A model generated the notes under the pieces. The model ran no database searches and was not told the origin of the DNA. It saw nothing but the letters and a program-made list of their open reading frames with translations. A stretch of 45,894 nt of DNA from positions 1 to 45,894 of IMG/VR virus record IMGVR_UViG_3300020459_000017. One strand, given 5' to 3'. The DNA is from a virus. Made by a program: the position numbers and the translations under genes. Below are positions 1-6,639 of this stretch, piece after piece (the first letter of the stretch is position 1; each line of letters starts with the position of its first letter).

Positions 1-185
1 CATTTGAAGCAAAGAAAATTGTTTACTATTCAGTAACAGTTGGTGCAGAAAATAAAACTGAAGCAAAGAGAATTGCAAAAGATTTTGAACATTGCAAACA
101 TTATGAGGAGGTTGAGTATTGTGAAGGATATGAATATAAGGTAGGTAAACTATTAGAAACAACTGATGAAAAGTGGTTAACATGA
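1..185 (+). CDS. Partial hypothetical protein (C-terminal end)
   Basis: An open frame enters from the left edge and ends at TGA 183-185, giving about 60 residues. The visible part is charged and lysine/glutamate rich, with no family I recognise. It ends in an ATGA overlap with the next gene, so the two are probably co-translated. The start lies outside the window. Confidence 0.7.
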   Translation, partial: FEAKKIVYYSVTVGAENKTEAKRIAKDFEHCKHYEEVEYCEGYEYKVGKLLETTDEKWLT

Positions 186-484
186 ACATTAAAGCAAACC
201 CTAATCCAACTAATTCTGAAATGGACTCTAAAACAATCATCAAACCCAGTTTAACTCCATCACAAAAGTATGATCTTATCTCACAATATTGTCAGATAGT
301 TGTTGATGGTATGGATTACAAATCTTTGGAACAATATGCACATGAAAGTATGACAGATTACTTTGATAATTTAATACTTGATGAGGTAAAAGAGGAGATT
401 GATAACTTTGATGAGGATTTGTATGATGAGTTGTTTGAGAATGTAACATATGATGCTACAAAAGATGCTGCATCTTACACATAA
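182..484 (+). CDS. Small acidic hypothetical protein
   Basis: This is a 100-residue protein starting at ATG 182, which overlaps the upstream stop as ATGA. A longer reading from GTG 173 is possible, but the coupled ATG fits the habit of the neighbouring genes. The C-terminal half is strongly acidic (repeated Asp/Glu with Tyr and Phe) and the N-terminus is polar. I recognise no domain. Small acidic proteins of this kind are common in T4-like cyanophage early regions; the function is unknown. Confidence 0.75.
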   Translation: MNIKANPNPTNSEMDSKTIIKPSLTPSQKYDLISQYCQIVVDGMDYKSLEQYAHESMTDYFDNLILDEVKEEIDNFDEDLYDELFENVTYDATKDAASYT

Positions 485-493
485 GGTAGGAAA

Positions 494-640
494 ATGAAGT
501 ATAATATGACCAGTAAAGAAAAACTACTATTCATTCTATCATTCTTATGGACACTTCATTGGGGAACAAGAGTCGTATCTATTATAGTGGATACGGTTAT
601 TCTAAACGCAGGTGTGAGAGTGTTACCACTTGGTTTATAA
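494..640 (+). CDS. Small putative membrane protein, overlapping the next gene out of frame
   Basis: This is a 48-residue frame with a purine-rich ribosome binding site (AAGGTAGG at 483-490) just upstream of ATG 494. Residues 10-40 are mostly hydrophobic (LLFILSFLW, then VVSIIVDTVIL), consistent with one or two membrane passes. It overlaps the metallopeptidase gene by 94 bases in another frame. The good ribosome binding site argues that it is translated, and the metallopeptidase start may be reached by coupling from it. No family is recognised. Confidence 0.5.
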   Translation: MKYNMTSKEKLLFILSFLWTLHWGTRVVSIIVDTVILNAGVRVLPLGL

Positions 641-1041
641 ACAAATTCTTACCACGTCATCATCTTGATGTTACTGTTCATCATAGGGGCATGATAAGAG
701 AGGATGCACTTGGTTATTGTGATTGGATAGGCACTTCACATAACCCTAGAGACTTTGAGATAGAGTTACAATCCAATATGGATGAGAAAATTTACATTCA
801 AACTCTATTGCATGAATTGGTTCATTTACGTCAATGGGTAAAGGGAACCTTGAAGATGAAGAGTGGTAAGTTTCATTGGAAGGGTGATAACATATCTGAA
901 ATAGAATATTTGAAACAACCGCATGAAATAGAGGCATTTTCAGAGGAAAAAACACTATATAATCAGTATGCGTTTGATAAATGGGGCGTTTGGTTAGATA
1001 ATACTTACTTTAACAATACACTACCACGTCATCTTCTTTAA
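547..1041 (+). CDS. SprT-like zinc metallopeptidase
   Basis: The 164-residue product has the zinc motif HELVH at residues 89-93 (two histidine ligands and the catalytic glutamate) inside a predicted helix. A downstream HEIEA at 126-130 could supply the third ligand. This layout, with the region around WFINKFLPRH at 30-38, matches small SprT/WLM-type peptidases I associate with T4-like cyanophages. The family cleaves or processes proteins, sometimes those crosslinked to DNA; the substrate here is unknown. ATG 547 has no ribosome binding site and lies inside the upstream membrane-protein frame, so translation may depend on that gene. No other in-frame ATG lies between 547 and the conserved part. 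Confidence 0.75.
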   Translation: MDTSLGNKSRIYYSGYGYSKRRCESVTTWFINKFLPRHHLDVTVHHRGMIREDALGYCDWIGTSHNPRDFEIELQSNMDEKIYIQTLLHELVHLRQWVKGTLKMKSGKFHWKGDNISEIEYLKQPHEIEAFSEEKTLYNQYAFDKWGVWLDNTYFNNTLPRHLL

Positions 1042-1042
1042 A

Positions 1043-1963
1043 ATGCAATTACTTCACATCGAACATCCTGAAGATTCTATCCTAACAGGCGACCTATCCG
1101 TATTAGATTGGTTTATTGAATCTGATAGTAAAATATCACTTAAAATTGATGGATCACCTTCAATAGTATGGGGAACTAACCCTGAAACTGGTAATTTCTT
1201 TGTAGGTACTAAAAGTGTATTCAATAAGGTAAGGAAAAAGATAAATGAGTCGATTGATGATATTATATTAAATCATCCTAATGAGGAATTACAAGAGATA
1301 TTAATAAGTTGTTTTGAGAATCTACCTAGAACTCATACCATTTATCAAGGTGATTTTATAGGATTTGGTGGTGATGATTACTATCAACCTAATACTATTG
1401 GTTACTTGTTTCCACATAAGATAGATCATAATATTATCATTGCACCCCATACAACCTATGATGTAGTTGGGAATACATTGCTTGATACTGTTGCAAGACC
1501 ATTAACCTATGAGTTAGATGGTACTTATGATGGTGTTTTATTTGTTCAATGTGATGCACAGGGTGACTTTGCAAATGAAATTAGAGATAATTGTAAGTTT
1601 GCTAAACAAATGGGTAAACTACCAGTATATGTGGATAGAAATAAAGCAAATAAGATAAAACAGTCTATCAATCAATGTATAAGATTGAGTAGTAGACCAA
1701 TAATTATGGATGATGAGTTAGAAATTATTGCTGATGTTCATAATGTTGATATTAATCTATTAAGGTTATGGCAGTTGGTTAAATCAATTAAAGAGGATGC
1801 ACTTTATATGTGTAAGCATAACGCATGGTTCATATCATACCTTGACGAAGAGATAGATGGTGAGGGATATGTGATGACCAATAAGCATGGAACATATAAG
1901 TTAGTAGATAGGGAGCAATTTAGCAGAGCGAATTTCTTACGCTATAGTGGACGTGTCAGTTAG
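1043..1963 (+). CDS. KxDG-motif protein, probable nucleotidyltransferase/ligase-fold (DUF6267-like)
   Basis: This 306-residue protein begins one base after the metallopeptidase stop. It contains KIDG at residues 34-37, the signature of motif I in DNA/RNA ligases and capping enzymes, where lysine carries the nucleotide. Further along are GTKSVF near 55-60, YQGD at 101-104 (like motif III) and DGVLF at 163-167 (like motif IV). The order and spacing are compatible with an adenylyltransferase core. A final KxK motif is not clear, so activity is uncertain. Phage proteins of this kind are usually listed as uncharacterised; a nucleic-acid ligase or a non-catalytic relative are both possible. Its stop codon lies within a degenerate copy of the 24-bp palindrome. 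Confidence 0.65.
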   Translation: MQLLHIEHPEDSILTGDLSVLDWFIESDSKISLKIDGSPSIVWGTNPETGNFFVGTKSVFNKVRKKINESIDDIILNHPNEELQEILISCFENLPRTHTIYQGDFIGFGGDDYYQPNTIGYLFPHKIDHNIIIAPHTTYDVVGNTLLDTVARPLTYELDGTYDGVLFVQCDAQGDFANEIRDNCKFAKQMGKLPVYVDRNKANKIKQSINQCIRLSSRPIIMDDELEIIADVHNVDINLLRLWQLVKSIKEDALYMCKHNAWFISYLDEEIDGEGYVMTNKHGTYKLVDREQFSRANFLRYSGRVS

Positions 1964-2010
1964 ACAACTGTCCACTCACTATGGCATGGTGGTTATTCTA
2001 CCATTATAAT
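1952..2010 (+). promoter_or_regulatory. Palindrome-type promoter for the 2036 operon
   Basis: A TATAAT -10 lies at 2005-2010, inside TTATAATAAGTACATCA, a leader that recurs at 3906 and 8303. No good -35 is visible. A degenerate palindrome upstream has inner arms CAGTT (1957-1961) and AACTG (1966-1970), centred 41.5 bp before the -10. Outer arms AGTGGAC (1946-1952) and GTCCACT (1970-1976) also pair. A hairpin (ATGGT/ACCAT, 1986-2004) directly precedes the -10. Confidence 0.6.
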
Positions 2011-2035
2011 AAGTACATCACCTAAAGAGGTTTCC

Positions 2036-2272
2036 ATGAAAGAGACAATGTACTTGGTTAAGGACATTGAATTTGATATTACCGATGGTGGTAATAGCGA
2101 AGATGAATGGACTTATGAAGAGTATGAGAGTCTCAAGCACGATGCCATTGGTTTATGGTATGCTAAAAATGAAAATCATTTATGTGATAAAATCACAAAT
2201 AAGTTAGGTTTTGGTATTCTTTCAATAGATTGCACTACCAACACTTTACATCCACTTACTTCCTACATGTAG
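2036..2272 (+). CDS. Small acidic hypothetical protein
   Basis: This 78-residue protein is the first gene after the promoter at 2005. ATG 2036 lies 31 bases after the -10 start, with a purine-rich AAAGAGG at 2024-2030 as ribosome binding site. It is acidic in its first half (DGGNSEDEWTYEEYE) and has no motif I recognise. It likely heads a co-transcribed run to about 3444. Confidence 0.75.
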   Translation: MKETMYLVKDIEFDITDGGNSEDEWTYEEYESLKHDAIGLWYAKNENHLCDKITNKLGFGILSIDCTTNTLHPLTSYM

Positions 2273-2281
2273 GACATTGTT

Positions 2282-2461
2282 ATGCAACTTGAATTATTAA
2301 AAACAAATCCAATACTCACAGTTGATGAGTATGAGTTAATTAGTGAGGGATTAAGTGTCTATGCAGATACACTTAATGATGGTAAAGGCATTACTCTCAT
2401 TAATAGGCAAGTAGGTAGATTACTTGCTAAATTAGAAACTCTATTACCTGATGAGGACTAA
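2282..2461 (+). CDS. Small hypothetical protein
   Basis: This is a 59-residue frame from ATG 2282 to TAA 2459-2461, nine bases after the previous stop. It is leucine and glutamate rich, mostly helical by eye, and not recognised. Its stop overlaps the next start as TAATG, as expected for coupled genes in this operon. Confidence 0.65.
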   Translation: MQLELLKTNPILTVDEYELISEGLSVYADTLNDGKGITLINRQVGRLLAKLETLLPDED

Positions 2462-2790
2462 TGAACATCCGTACCAGACAGGAACTAATTGGTAACAACC
2501 TAATGGATATTATTGATGATTACCCTGACCAATTAAGGGTAGTCATTGATGAATTAGTTTCAAATTTGAATCATAGTCAATTAGATAACATTGAGGATCT
2601 AATTGTAAACAATTATGGTGAAGAAGAGATGGACTGGGAGGGAATTAAAACTGCATCTGATGTTGAGAAGTGTATTGTAGACACTAATGGAGCGTATGCA
2701 GAGTGTGTTGATAGATTAGTAGACTCAATGGAAATTACAGAATTTCAGGAGGAATTAGAAGTAAAGAAATTCGTTAGGGACAATCCATGA
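2461..2790 (+). CDS. Acidic hypothetical protein
   Basis: This 109-residue protein starts at ATG 2461 in a TAATG overlap and ends in an ATGA overlap with the zinc-ribbon gene. It is acidic throughout, with predicted helices separated by short turns. No catalytic or binding motif is visible and no family is recognised. It is a member of the 2036-3444 transcription unit. Confidence 0.7.
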   Translation: MNIRTRQELIGNNLMDIIDDYPDQLRVVIDELVSNLNHSQLDNIEDLIVNNYGEEEMDWEGIKTASDVEKCIVDTNGAYAECVDRLVDSMEITEFQEELEVKKFVRDNP

Positions 2791-2975
2791 TTACTAAAAC
2801 AGTATCATTCAAACCTATCACTCCTAGAGCAAGGGCAGGGAAGTGGGGTAAACACATTATGTGTCCTTGTTGTGAATCAATTACTAAAGTTTATCACTTT
2901 AGTTGGTGTGGTCTACAATGCCAACACTGTAAGCATGATATAGATAAATCACTATGGTCAGTGGAGGTCAAATGA
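2787..2975 (+). CDS. Small zinc-ribbon protein
   Basis: This 62-residue basic protein has two cysteine clusters: CPCC at residues 26-29 and CGLQCQHC at 41-48. Their spacing suggests a zinc ribbon of about 25 residues. Such small ribbons in phages commonly bind nucleic acid or RNA polymerase, but the target cannot be read from the sequence. ATG 2787 overlaps the upstream stop, and the TGA at 2973-2975 overlaps the next ATG. Confidence 0.75.
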   Translation: MITKTVSFKPITPRARAGKWGKHIMCPCCESITKVYHFSWCGLQCQHCKHDIDKSLWSVEVK

Positions 2976-3166
2976 TTGAACCAATAACACTTACAGTTAA
3001 TTTAAGTGAGGCAATAGAAGATTTACAACTTGGTCTGTCTAAAGATCAAGTTGAGTTTATTGCTAATGATATTAAACGTGGATGGGATTTTAGTCACATC
3101 TATGAAGAGATTGAAGCGAAGGTGGAGGAATCTGCCCGATATGCAAACATTACACTTGAAAACTGA
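2972..3166 (+). CDS. Small hypothetical protein
   Basis: This is a 64-residue protein from ATG 2972, chosen over an upstream in-frame ATG at 2954 because GGAGG at 2963-2967 is well placed and the ATG overlaps the previous stop. It reads as amphipathic helices with many acidic residues (EAIEDLQLGL, then EEIEAKVEES). The family is not recognised. It ends in TGATG coupled to the next gene. Confidence 0.7.
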   Translation: MIEPITLTVNLSEAIEDLQLGLSKDQVEFIANDIKRGWDFSHIYEEIEAKVEESARYANITLEN

Positions 3167-3444
3167 TGTCACTATCAAATACCAGCATTGTTCAAATTGC
3201 TGATGCACTTGTCCCTGAAGTGATTGATTATTTAAGAAAAGACGAAGAATCCAAGATACAAATATTATTAGGTGAGATGGTAGGTGATGCTGTCTGTAGG
3301 AAATTAGGCAAAATAAATTCTGATGGTTCATGTTCGATTGATGGTCAAATTAATCGTGAACTTATTCTTACCATATTATCAAGAGTTAAGTTACATGCTA
3401 TGACACTTGATGAAGTGTCCCCAGATGACACCGTAGGTGGTTAA
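3166..3444 (+). CDS. Hypothetical protein
   Basis: This 92-residue protein starts at ATG 3166, coupled to the upstream stop. The N-terminal half is helical and the C-terminal part carries several hydrophobic residues (ELILTILSRV). No motif is recognised. The 24-bp palindrome copy at 3399-3422 lies within its last codons and the hairpin GTGGTTA/TAACCAC spans its stop, so the end of this gene doubles as the control region of the next operon. Confidence 0.7.
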   Translation: MSLSNTSIVQIADALVPEVIDYLRKDEESKIQILLGEMVGDAVCRKLGKINSDGSCSIDGQINRELILTILSRVKLHAMTLDEVSPDDTVGG

Positions 3445-3457
3445 TAACCACTATAAT
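3399..3457 (+). promoter_or_regulatory. Palindrome-type promoter for the 3481 operon
   Basis: Perfect arms GACACTT (3402-3408) and AAGTGTC (3413-3419) form a palindrome centred 41.5 bp before the TATAAT at 3452-3457. Between them lies a perfect hairpin, GTGGTTA-A-TAACCAC at 3437-3451, touching the -10. No -35 is visible. ATG 3481 follows 29 bases after the -10 start. Confidence 0.65.
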
Positions 3458-3480
3458 AAGAGAGTACAAGGGAACAACCC

Positions 3481-3720
3481 ATGAACAGTATTTCTGAACA
3501 AATCATGACCGACATTGATTGGTTAATGGATGAATGTGGTATGGATGATGAACAATGTGATGAGATCATTCAGGCATGTGAAGAATTGGGTGGCATCAGT
3601 GCAGAGTATTTCTGCGAAGAGTTTATCTTTGAAACTGATGATCCTGATGACATACCCAGACTTCATAGTGATGATTATCTAAACATTGCACACTTCAACG
3701 CATTATGGTGGGAACAATAA
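3481..3720 (+). CDS. Acidic hypothetical protein
   Basis: This 79-residue, very acidic protein (frequent DE and DD pairs with cysteines at CGMDDEQCDE) is the first gene after the -10 at 3452. The leader is A-rich and a Shine-Dalgarno sequence is weak. It ends in TAATG with the next gene. No family is recognised. Its charge resembles DNA mimics, but that is only a resemblance. Confidence 0.7.
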   Translation: MNSISEQIMTDIDWLMDECGMDDEQCDEIIQACEELGGISAEYFCEEFIFETDDPDDIPRLHSDDYLNIAHFNALWWEQ

Positions 3721-3911
3721 TGAATAAAGTTTTTACTGAAGATCAAAGAAACCTAATCATTTGGTGTTTAGAACAAATGTGGTTAGACTTTAATCCACAA
3801 GAGGAACAGGATGCCCATGATGTCATGGAGTTGGTATCCAAAATGACTGAGATTGTGCCAGTTGAAGAACCGTCACATCGACACGTGCGTAAGGATATGG
3901 ATCTATTATAA
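3720..3911 (+). CDS. Small hypothetical protein
   Basis: This is a 63-residue protein. ATG 3720 is preferred over the in-frame ATG at 3705 because it overlaps the previous stop as TAATG. Tryptophan and acidic residues dominate, with a histidine/arginine patch near the C-terminus (PSHRHVRK). Its last third contains palindrome copy 3854-3877, and its TAA is embedded in the -10 of the next promoter. Confidence 0.7.
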   Translation: MNKVFTEDQRNLIIWCLEQMWLDFNPQEEQDAHDVMELVSKMTEIVPVEEPSHRHVRKDMDLL

Positions 3912-3912
3912 T
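3854..3912 (+). promoter_or_regulatory. Palindrome-type promoter for the 3938 operon
   Basis: A full 24-bp palindrome copy (left arm TGTGCCAGTT at 3854-3863, right arm AACCGTCACA at 3868-3877) is centred 41.5 bp before TATAAT at 3907-3912. The -10 sits in the same TTATAATAAGTACATCA leader as at 2004. No -35 hexamer is visible. ATG 3938 follows 31 bases after the -10 start. Confidence 0.7.
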
Positions 3913-3937
3913 AAGTACATCACCAAAGGAGTTCATC

Positions 3938-4183
3938 ATGTGCAGTTCAATCGAAGATTTCATTGATTACATCTACTCATTCTATAATGTAGTTGATGGT
4001 CTGTATCCTGTATATGGATGCACCAAAACTAAAATTGAGTGTGCTATCCATGAGTATTGGAAACAAATTGAAAAGTATCCAACTGTATTGACATGGGGTT
4101 ATGGTGATTCACTTGATCGTGAGAGAGTCAGAGACATCATGTTTGAAATGTTTCCAGCAATTTCTTACAAAGAGGAGGGTTAA
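3938..4183 (+). CDS. Hypothetical protein
   Basis: This 81-residue protein is rich in aromatic residues (Tyr, Trp, Phe) and probably a compact helical fold. AAAGGAG at 3925-3931 is a good ribosome binding site for ATG 3938. It is first in a two-gene unit with 4189. I do not recognise the family. Confidence 0.72.
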   Translation: MCSSIEDFIDYIYSFYNVVDGLYPVYGCTKTKIECAIHEYWKQIEKYPTVLTWGYGDSLDRERVRDIMFEMFPAISYKEEG

Positions 4184-4188
4184 GCGAA

Positions 4189-4563
4189 ATGGACAACATG
4201 AATTTCCTATCTGAAGTATTAGAAGACTTCTGCAACAAGAATGATCTACCATTTATCAGTGCGGATGATATATTATATTCATCCACATCCGATGGTGAAG
4301 TCGAATTAACTGAATACCAAAAGGATTGGTTACGCAATTACATTGAGGTATGGGACAGGACTGAACAGAATAGTATTCATGTAGAGATCCCATCATACCA
4401 GCATAAGGATGTAATTCGTCAATTAGATGATGCCATTGATGTATGTGGTAGAGCAACATCTTATGACGATCATCCTGACCATACTAAAACATATCCTTTT
4501 GCATCAGGGTATGCAAAGTCAGCAATGAGAGAGGTTAAAGAAAGGTTGCAAAGATACGGATAA
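4189..4563 (+). CDS. Hypothetical protein
   Basis: This 124-residue protein has an acidic N-terminal half and a basic C-terminal tail (MREVKERLQRYG). The middle contains a histidine-containing loop (YDDHPDHTKTYPF, around residues 92-104). No known motif is recognised. It starts five bases after the upstream stop and ends just before a TATAAT at 4569, so it closes its transcription unit. Confidence 0.7.
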   Translation: MDNMNFLSEVLEDFCNKNDLPFISADDILYSSTSDGEVELTEYQKDWLRNYIEVWDRTEQNSIHVEIPSYQHKDVIRQLDDAIDVCGRATSYDDHPDHTKTYPFASGYAKSAMREVKERLQRYG

Positions 4564-4568
4564 TCTGC

Positions 4569-4585
4569 TATAATTTACATAAATA
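4569..4585 (+). promoter_or_regulatory. Tandem -10 and T4-type late promoter before 4624
   Basis: TATAAT at 4569-4574 is followed at once by CATAAATA at 4578-4585, which fits the NATAAATA late-promoter form known for T4-like cyanophages. No 24-bp palindrome is found at the usual 42-bp distance, so this promoter belongs to a different class from those at 2005, 3452 and 3907. Confidence 0.45.
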
Positions 4586-4623
4586 TATTGATTCATTGTT
4601 TATTCTATTCGGGGGAATTTCTG

Positions 4624-4920
4624 ATGAAAAATGTCGCATTTAAAGAAGAAGAATTTAAGATGGTTCAAATTCTATTACAGAATCATTTGGACGATCTTAC
4701 AGAGAATGAGTTTTTTAAACATTCTCAAGATACTCATCATAAGGAAAATGTATGTATGAGTGCTATTACTGCAATGAGACATCCTATTGCTGAAGAAGTA
4801 TGGGGTATTCATCAGGAACTTCCAGAGGATCAACAATTAGATCGTGAGACGTTTATGAAGAAATTCTATTCTGCTTATAGTTCTGAATATTATGATATGG
4901 TGGAGTTGGTAAGTGACTGA
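4624..4920 (+). CDS. Hypothetical protein
   Basis: This 98-residue protein is read from ATG 4624, preferred over an upstream TTG because GGGGGA lies about ten bases before it. It is helical, rich in Glu, Gln and His (KHSQDTHHKENV), and not recognised. Its end overlaps a GTG-started gene by eight bases. Confidence 0.7.
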   Translation: MKNVAFKEEEFKMVQILLQNHLDDLTENEFFKHSQDTHHKENVCMSAITAMRHPIAEEVWGIHQELPEDQQLDRETFMKKFYSAYSSEYYDMVELVSD

Positions 4921-5095
4921 TGATGAAATTGCCAACTTTATAAGTTTGTTCCAAGACTTCATGCAACGTGCAGAGGTTGAGGAATTAAATTATATCAGAC
5001 GTGAGGCACATCGTCAATACCAAAAGTCTTATTACTTACATAAGGCAACAGAGTTAGGAATAACTCTTGATTATTACATTGCTGAATTTACTTGA
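4913..5095 (+). CDS. Small hypothetical protein with GTG start
   Basis: This is a 60-residue helical protein with a positively charged middle (YIRREAHRQYQKSYY). The only start before the conserved-looking part is GTG 4913, inside the end of the previous gene, so translation is probably coupled. No family is recognised. Confidence 0.62.
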   Translation: MTDDEIANFISLFQDFMQRAEVEELNYIRREAHRQYQKSYYLHKATELGITLDYYIAEFT

Positions 5096-5101
5096 ATTAA
5101 A

Positions 5102-5185
5102 ATGGTTTATTTTATTGGTCTAACAATGGTTCTTACTGTTATTGCATTTGTTTATTATTTGGGACTATATAATCCACATAACTAA
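5102..5185 (+). CDS. Micro membrane peptide
   Basis: This is a 27-residue frame, almost entirely one hydrophobic stretch (FIGLTMVLTVIAFVYYLGL), with stop TAA at 5183-5185. It sits between two coupled genes with one-base spacing to the next, so it is probably translated. It would be a single-pass inner-membrane peptide. The function is unknown. Confidence 0.5.
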   Translation: MVYFIGLTMVLTVIAFVYYLGLYNPHN

Positions 5186-5186
5186 T

Positions 5187-5351
5187 ATGAGAATGAATCG
5201 ACATACTGAACTCATTTTCGCATTAGAACATGTATCACATTTAGAGGATTATATTCAAAAGGAATCACCTCTAATACATCCATTAACTACAATTAAGATT
5301 GAGTTAGAAAAGGAACTAAAACAACATCGGAGACGTCGCAATGGCAACTAA
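5187..5351 (+). CDS. Small hypothetical protein with basic tail
   Basis: This 54-residue protein starts at ATG 5187 (ATG 5193 is an alternative). It has a helical body and a C-terminal arginine cluster (KQHRRRRNGN), which could bind nucleic acid. It overlaps the start of the 5341 gene by 11 bases. No family is recognised. Confidence 0.65.
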   Translation: MRMNRHTELIFALEHVSHLEDYIQKESPLIHPLTTIKIELEKELKQHRRRRNGN

Positions 5352-5508
5352 ACTTTGGAGAGTAGAACAACAAGGAACAATGGGGTGGGAAGTTGTTCAT
5401 CCTACAGCAATTAGACTGAATAAAGAAGATGCAAGGAAGTGGTTAGAAAATCAAATCAATGAGGGTGTAAATCCTAGAGACTTGAGAGCAATCCCTGATA
5501 TTAAATGA
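5341..5508 (+). CDS. Small conserved-looking hypothetical protein
   Basis: This 55-residue protein begins MATKLWRVEQQG and carries LNKEDARKWLENQINEG, a helix followed by NPRDLRAI. Its look resembles small proteins shared by many T4-like cyanophages, though I cannot name a family. ATG 5341 overlaps the previous gene, and the next start follows after four bases. Confidence 0.7.
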   Translation: MATKLWRVEQQGTMGWEVVHPTAIRLNKEDARKWLENQINEGVNPRDLRAIPDIK

Positions 5509-5512
5509 ATCA

Positions 5513-5872
5513 ATGTATGAACCTGAAGTCGATGATTATGTACGTTGGACTAATCAGTTAGGACAAGTACATGAAGGATGGGTTTACTTTAAAGGTGACC
5601 CAGTCAATAATTCTAAAAGGGTAAAGGATGGATGGAACCCTACTAGTCAGTATATTACAATAGAGATAGGTATTAGACCAAAAGATACTTGCATTTACAC
5701 GTCTGGGAGACCTATGCGACATAGGATGGTTCATTCATTATTATTATGTAATAGAGAGAACTGGCATGAATTAGAATATATCAAGAATAGGAGAGACACT
5801 ACGAGGGACGCAACGCCCGAAAATATAAGCATGTATAAGAGTCAAGAAGGGAGATATAGTGACCCACAATGA
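5513..5872 (+). CDS. Conserved cyanophage hypothetical protein
   Basis: This 119-residue protein begins MYEPEVDDYVRW, continues with VHEGWVYFKG and YITIEIGI, and has HRMVHSLLLC near residue 70-79. The alternating hydrophobic pattern suggests a small beta-barrel. I associate this pattern with an uncharacterised family frequent in T4-like cyanophages, from memory only. Its stop overlaps the next micropeptide start (ATGA). Confidence 0.75.
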   Translation: MYEPEVDDYVRWTNQLGQVHEGWVYFKGDPVNNSKRVKDGWNPTSQYITIEIGIRPKDTCIYTSGRPMRHRMVHSLLLCNRENWHELEYIKNRRDTTRDATPENISMYKSQEGRYSDPQ

Positions 5873-5946
5873 GTATCAATTACTTGAGAGTAGAGTTAAT
5901 AATTATAGTAGTTCTGATGTTTTCTGCTGTATATTTCTATAAGTAA
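5869..5946 (+). CDS. Micro membrane peptide
   Basis: This is a 25-residue frame with one hydrophobic helix (LIIIVVLMFSAVYF) and a terminal lysine, starting in an ATGA overlap with the preceding gene. The overlap supports translation. It is too short for a family assignment. Confidence 0.5.
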   Translation: MSINYLRVELIIIVVLMFSAVYFYK

Positions 5947-5990
5947 ATATGCAATGATTTAATGAGACAATTAGGGGTGAATATTGTATT

Positions 5991-6224
5991 ATGAGACTGC
6001 AAGAAATCTGGAAGATATGGACATATACACTGGGTAGTTTTAATGATGAAAAGACGAAGAAATATGATGGTATAATATGTGCTTTGAGGAGTATAATATT
6101 CCTACAATTAGTCGTGACGAACTGCTTTATTATTGCAGGGAACATAAGGCATTGGGAGAAGAGTCCTTCATATACTATTGTAGTGCCTAATTGTATAAAC
6201 GACTACAGTTTATCTGAAAAATAA
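5991..6224 (+). CDS. Conserved cyanophage membrane protein, one TM
   Basis: This 77-residue protein starts MRLQEIWKIWTYTLGSF. A hydrophobic segment (LRSIIFLQLVVTNCFIIAG, about residues 32-50) is followed by NIRHWEKSP. The combination of the IWKIWTYTLGSF head and the VTNCFIIAGNIRHW segment is familiar from T4-like cyanophages, where it is uncharacterised. It likely spans the host inner membrane once. It is the last gene of region A before the non-coding stretch. Confidence 0.75.
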   Translation: MRLQEIWKIWTYTLGSFNDEKTKKYDGIICALRSIIFLQLVVTNCFIIAGNIRHWEKSPSYTIVVPNCINDYSLSEK

Positions 6225-6239
6225 GGTTTTAAATATGTT

Positions 6240-6247
6240 TATAAATA
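6240..6247 (+). promoter_or_regulatory. T4-type late promoter match without a gene downstream
   Basis: TATAAATA is an exact match to the T4 late promoter. The next plausible start codon on this strand is about 700 bases away, so it would yield an untranslated or long-leader transcript. Confidence 0.4.
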
Positions 6248-6251
6248 TATC

Positions 6252-6536
6252 TTCGTGTTTTATAAGGGTAGTATCCTTGAGTATCTTTTGAGGGGTTAAA
6301 GGGGGAAATATTCGTGTTTTTAGTGTTCTTATTCGTGTTTAAATGGTGCTACCTTATGCAACCTTTGCGAGCGTACCATGAGGCGTTCGTGTTGTCAAGT
6401 CACAGGGGCGATTTTTTCGTGAATCCACACATAAAATCTCTTCGAGATCTTCGTGTTTTCTAAACTAGATCTTCGTGTTATAATCTCTACTAGATCTTCG
6501 TGTTTATTCGTGTTGACACAACTAGATTTTCGTGCT
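6252..6536 (+). repeat. TTCGTGTT octamer array
   Basis: Exact TTCGTGTT occurs at 6252, 6311, 6332, 6386, 6450, 6472, 6497 and 6507, all in the same orientation. Near variants are at 6416 and 6529. From 6445 on the unit extends to CTAGATCTTCGTGTT (full at 6465-6479 and 6490-6504, variant at 6522-6536). CTAGAT stubs continue at 6559 and 6571. Confidence 0.85.
6474..6484 (+). promoter_or_regulatory. Extended -10 promoter candidate in the octamer array
   Basis: TATAAT at 6479-6484 is preceded by TG one base upstream (TGT-TATAAT), the extended -10 form. The TG comes from the TTCGTGTT repeat itself. No good -35 is seen. Confidence 0.4.
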
Positions 6537-6541
6537 ATAAT
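6513..6541 (+). promoter_or_regulatory. Consensus sigma-70 promoter
   Basis: TTGACA (6513-6518) and TATAAT (6536-6541) are separated by exactly 17 bases, and TGC before the -10 gives an extended -10. All consensus positions match. The spacer is a CTAGATTTTCGTGC repeat variant. No gene lies close downstream. Confidence 0.75.
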
Positions 6542-6639
6542 ATCAGTATGAGTTTCAACTAGATCTTCAACTAGATTTGCGTTCGAGATTCATGTTCGAG
6601 ATAGGCATCATATACTCATACACATAATGCAACTAGATG

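Noticed and set aside
5962-5994. Ten-codon open frame before the 5991 gene
   Set aside because: Too short, and no composition or conservation signal; it may at most act in coupling.
6571-6610. Possible tRNA T-arm (GTTCGAGATTC)
   Set aside because: No acceptor stem, D-arm or anticodon arm can be built around it; the TTCGAG copies belong to the repeat array.
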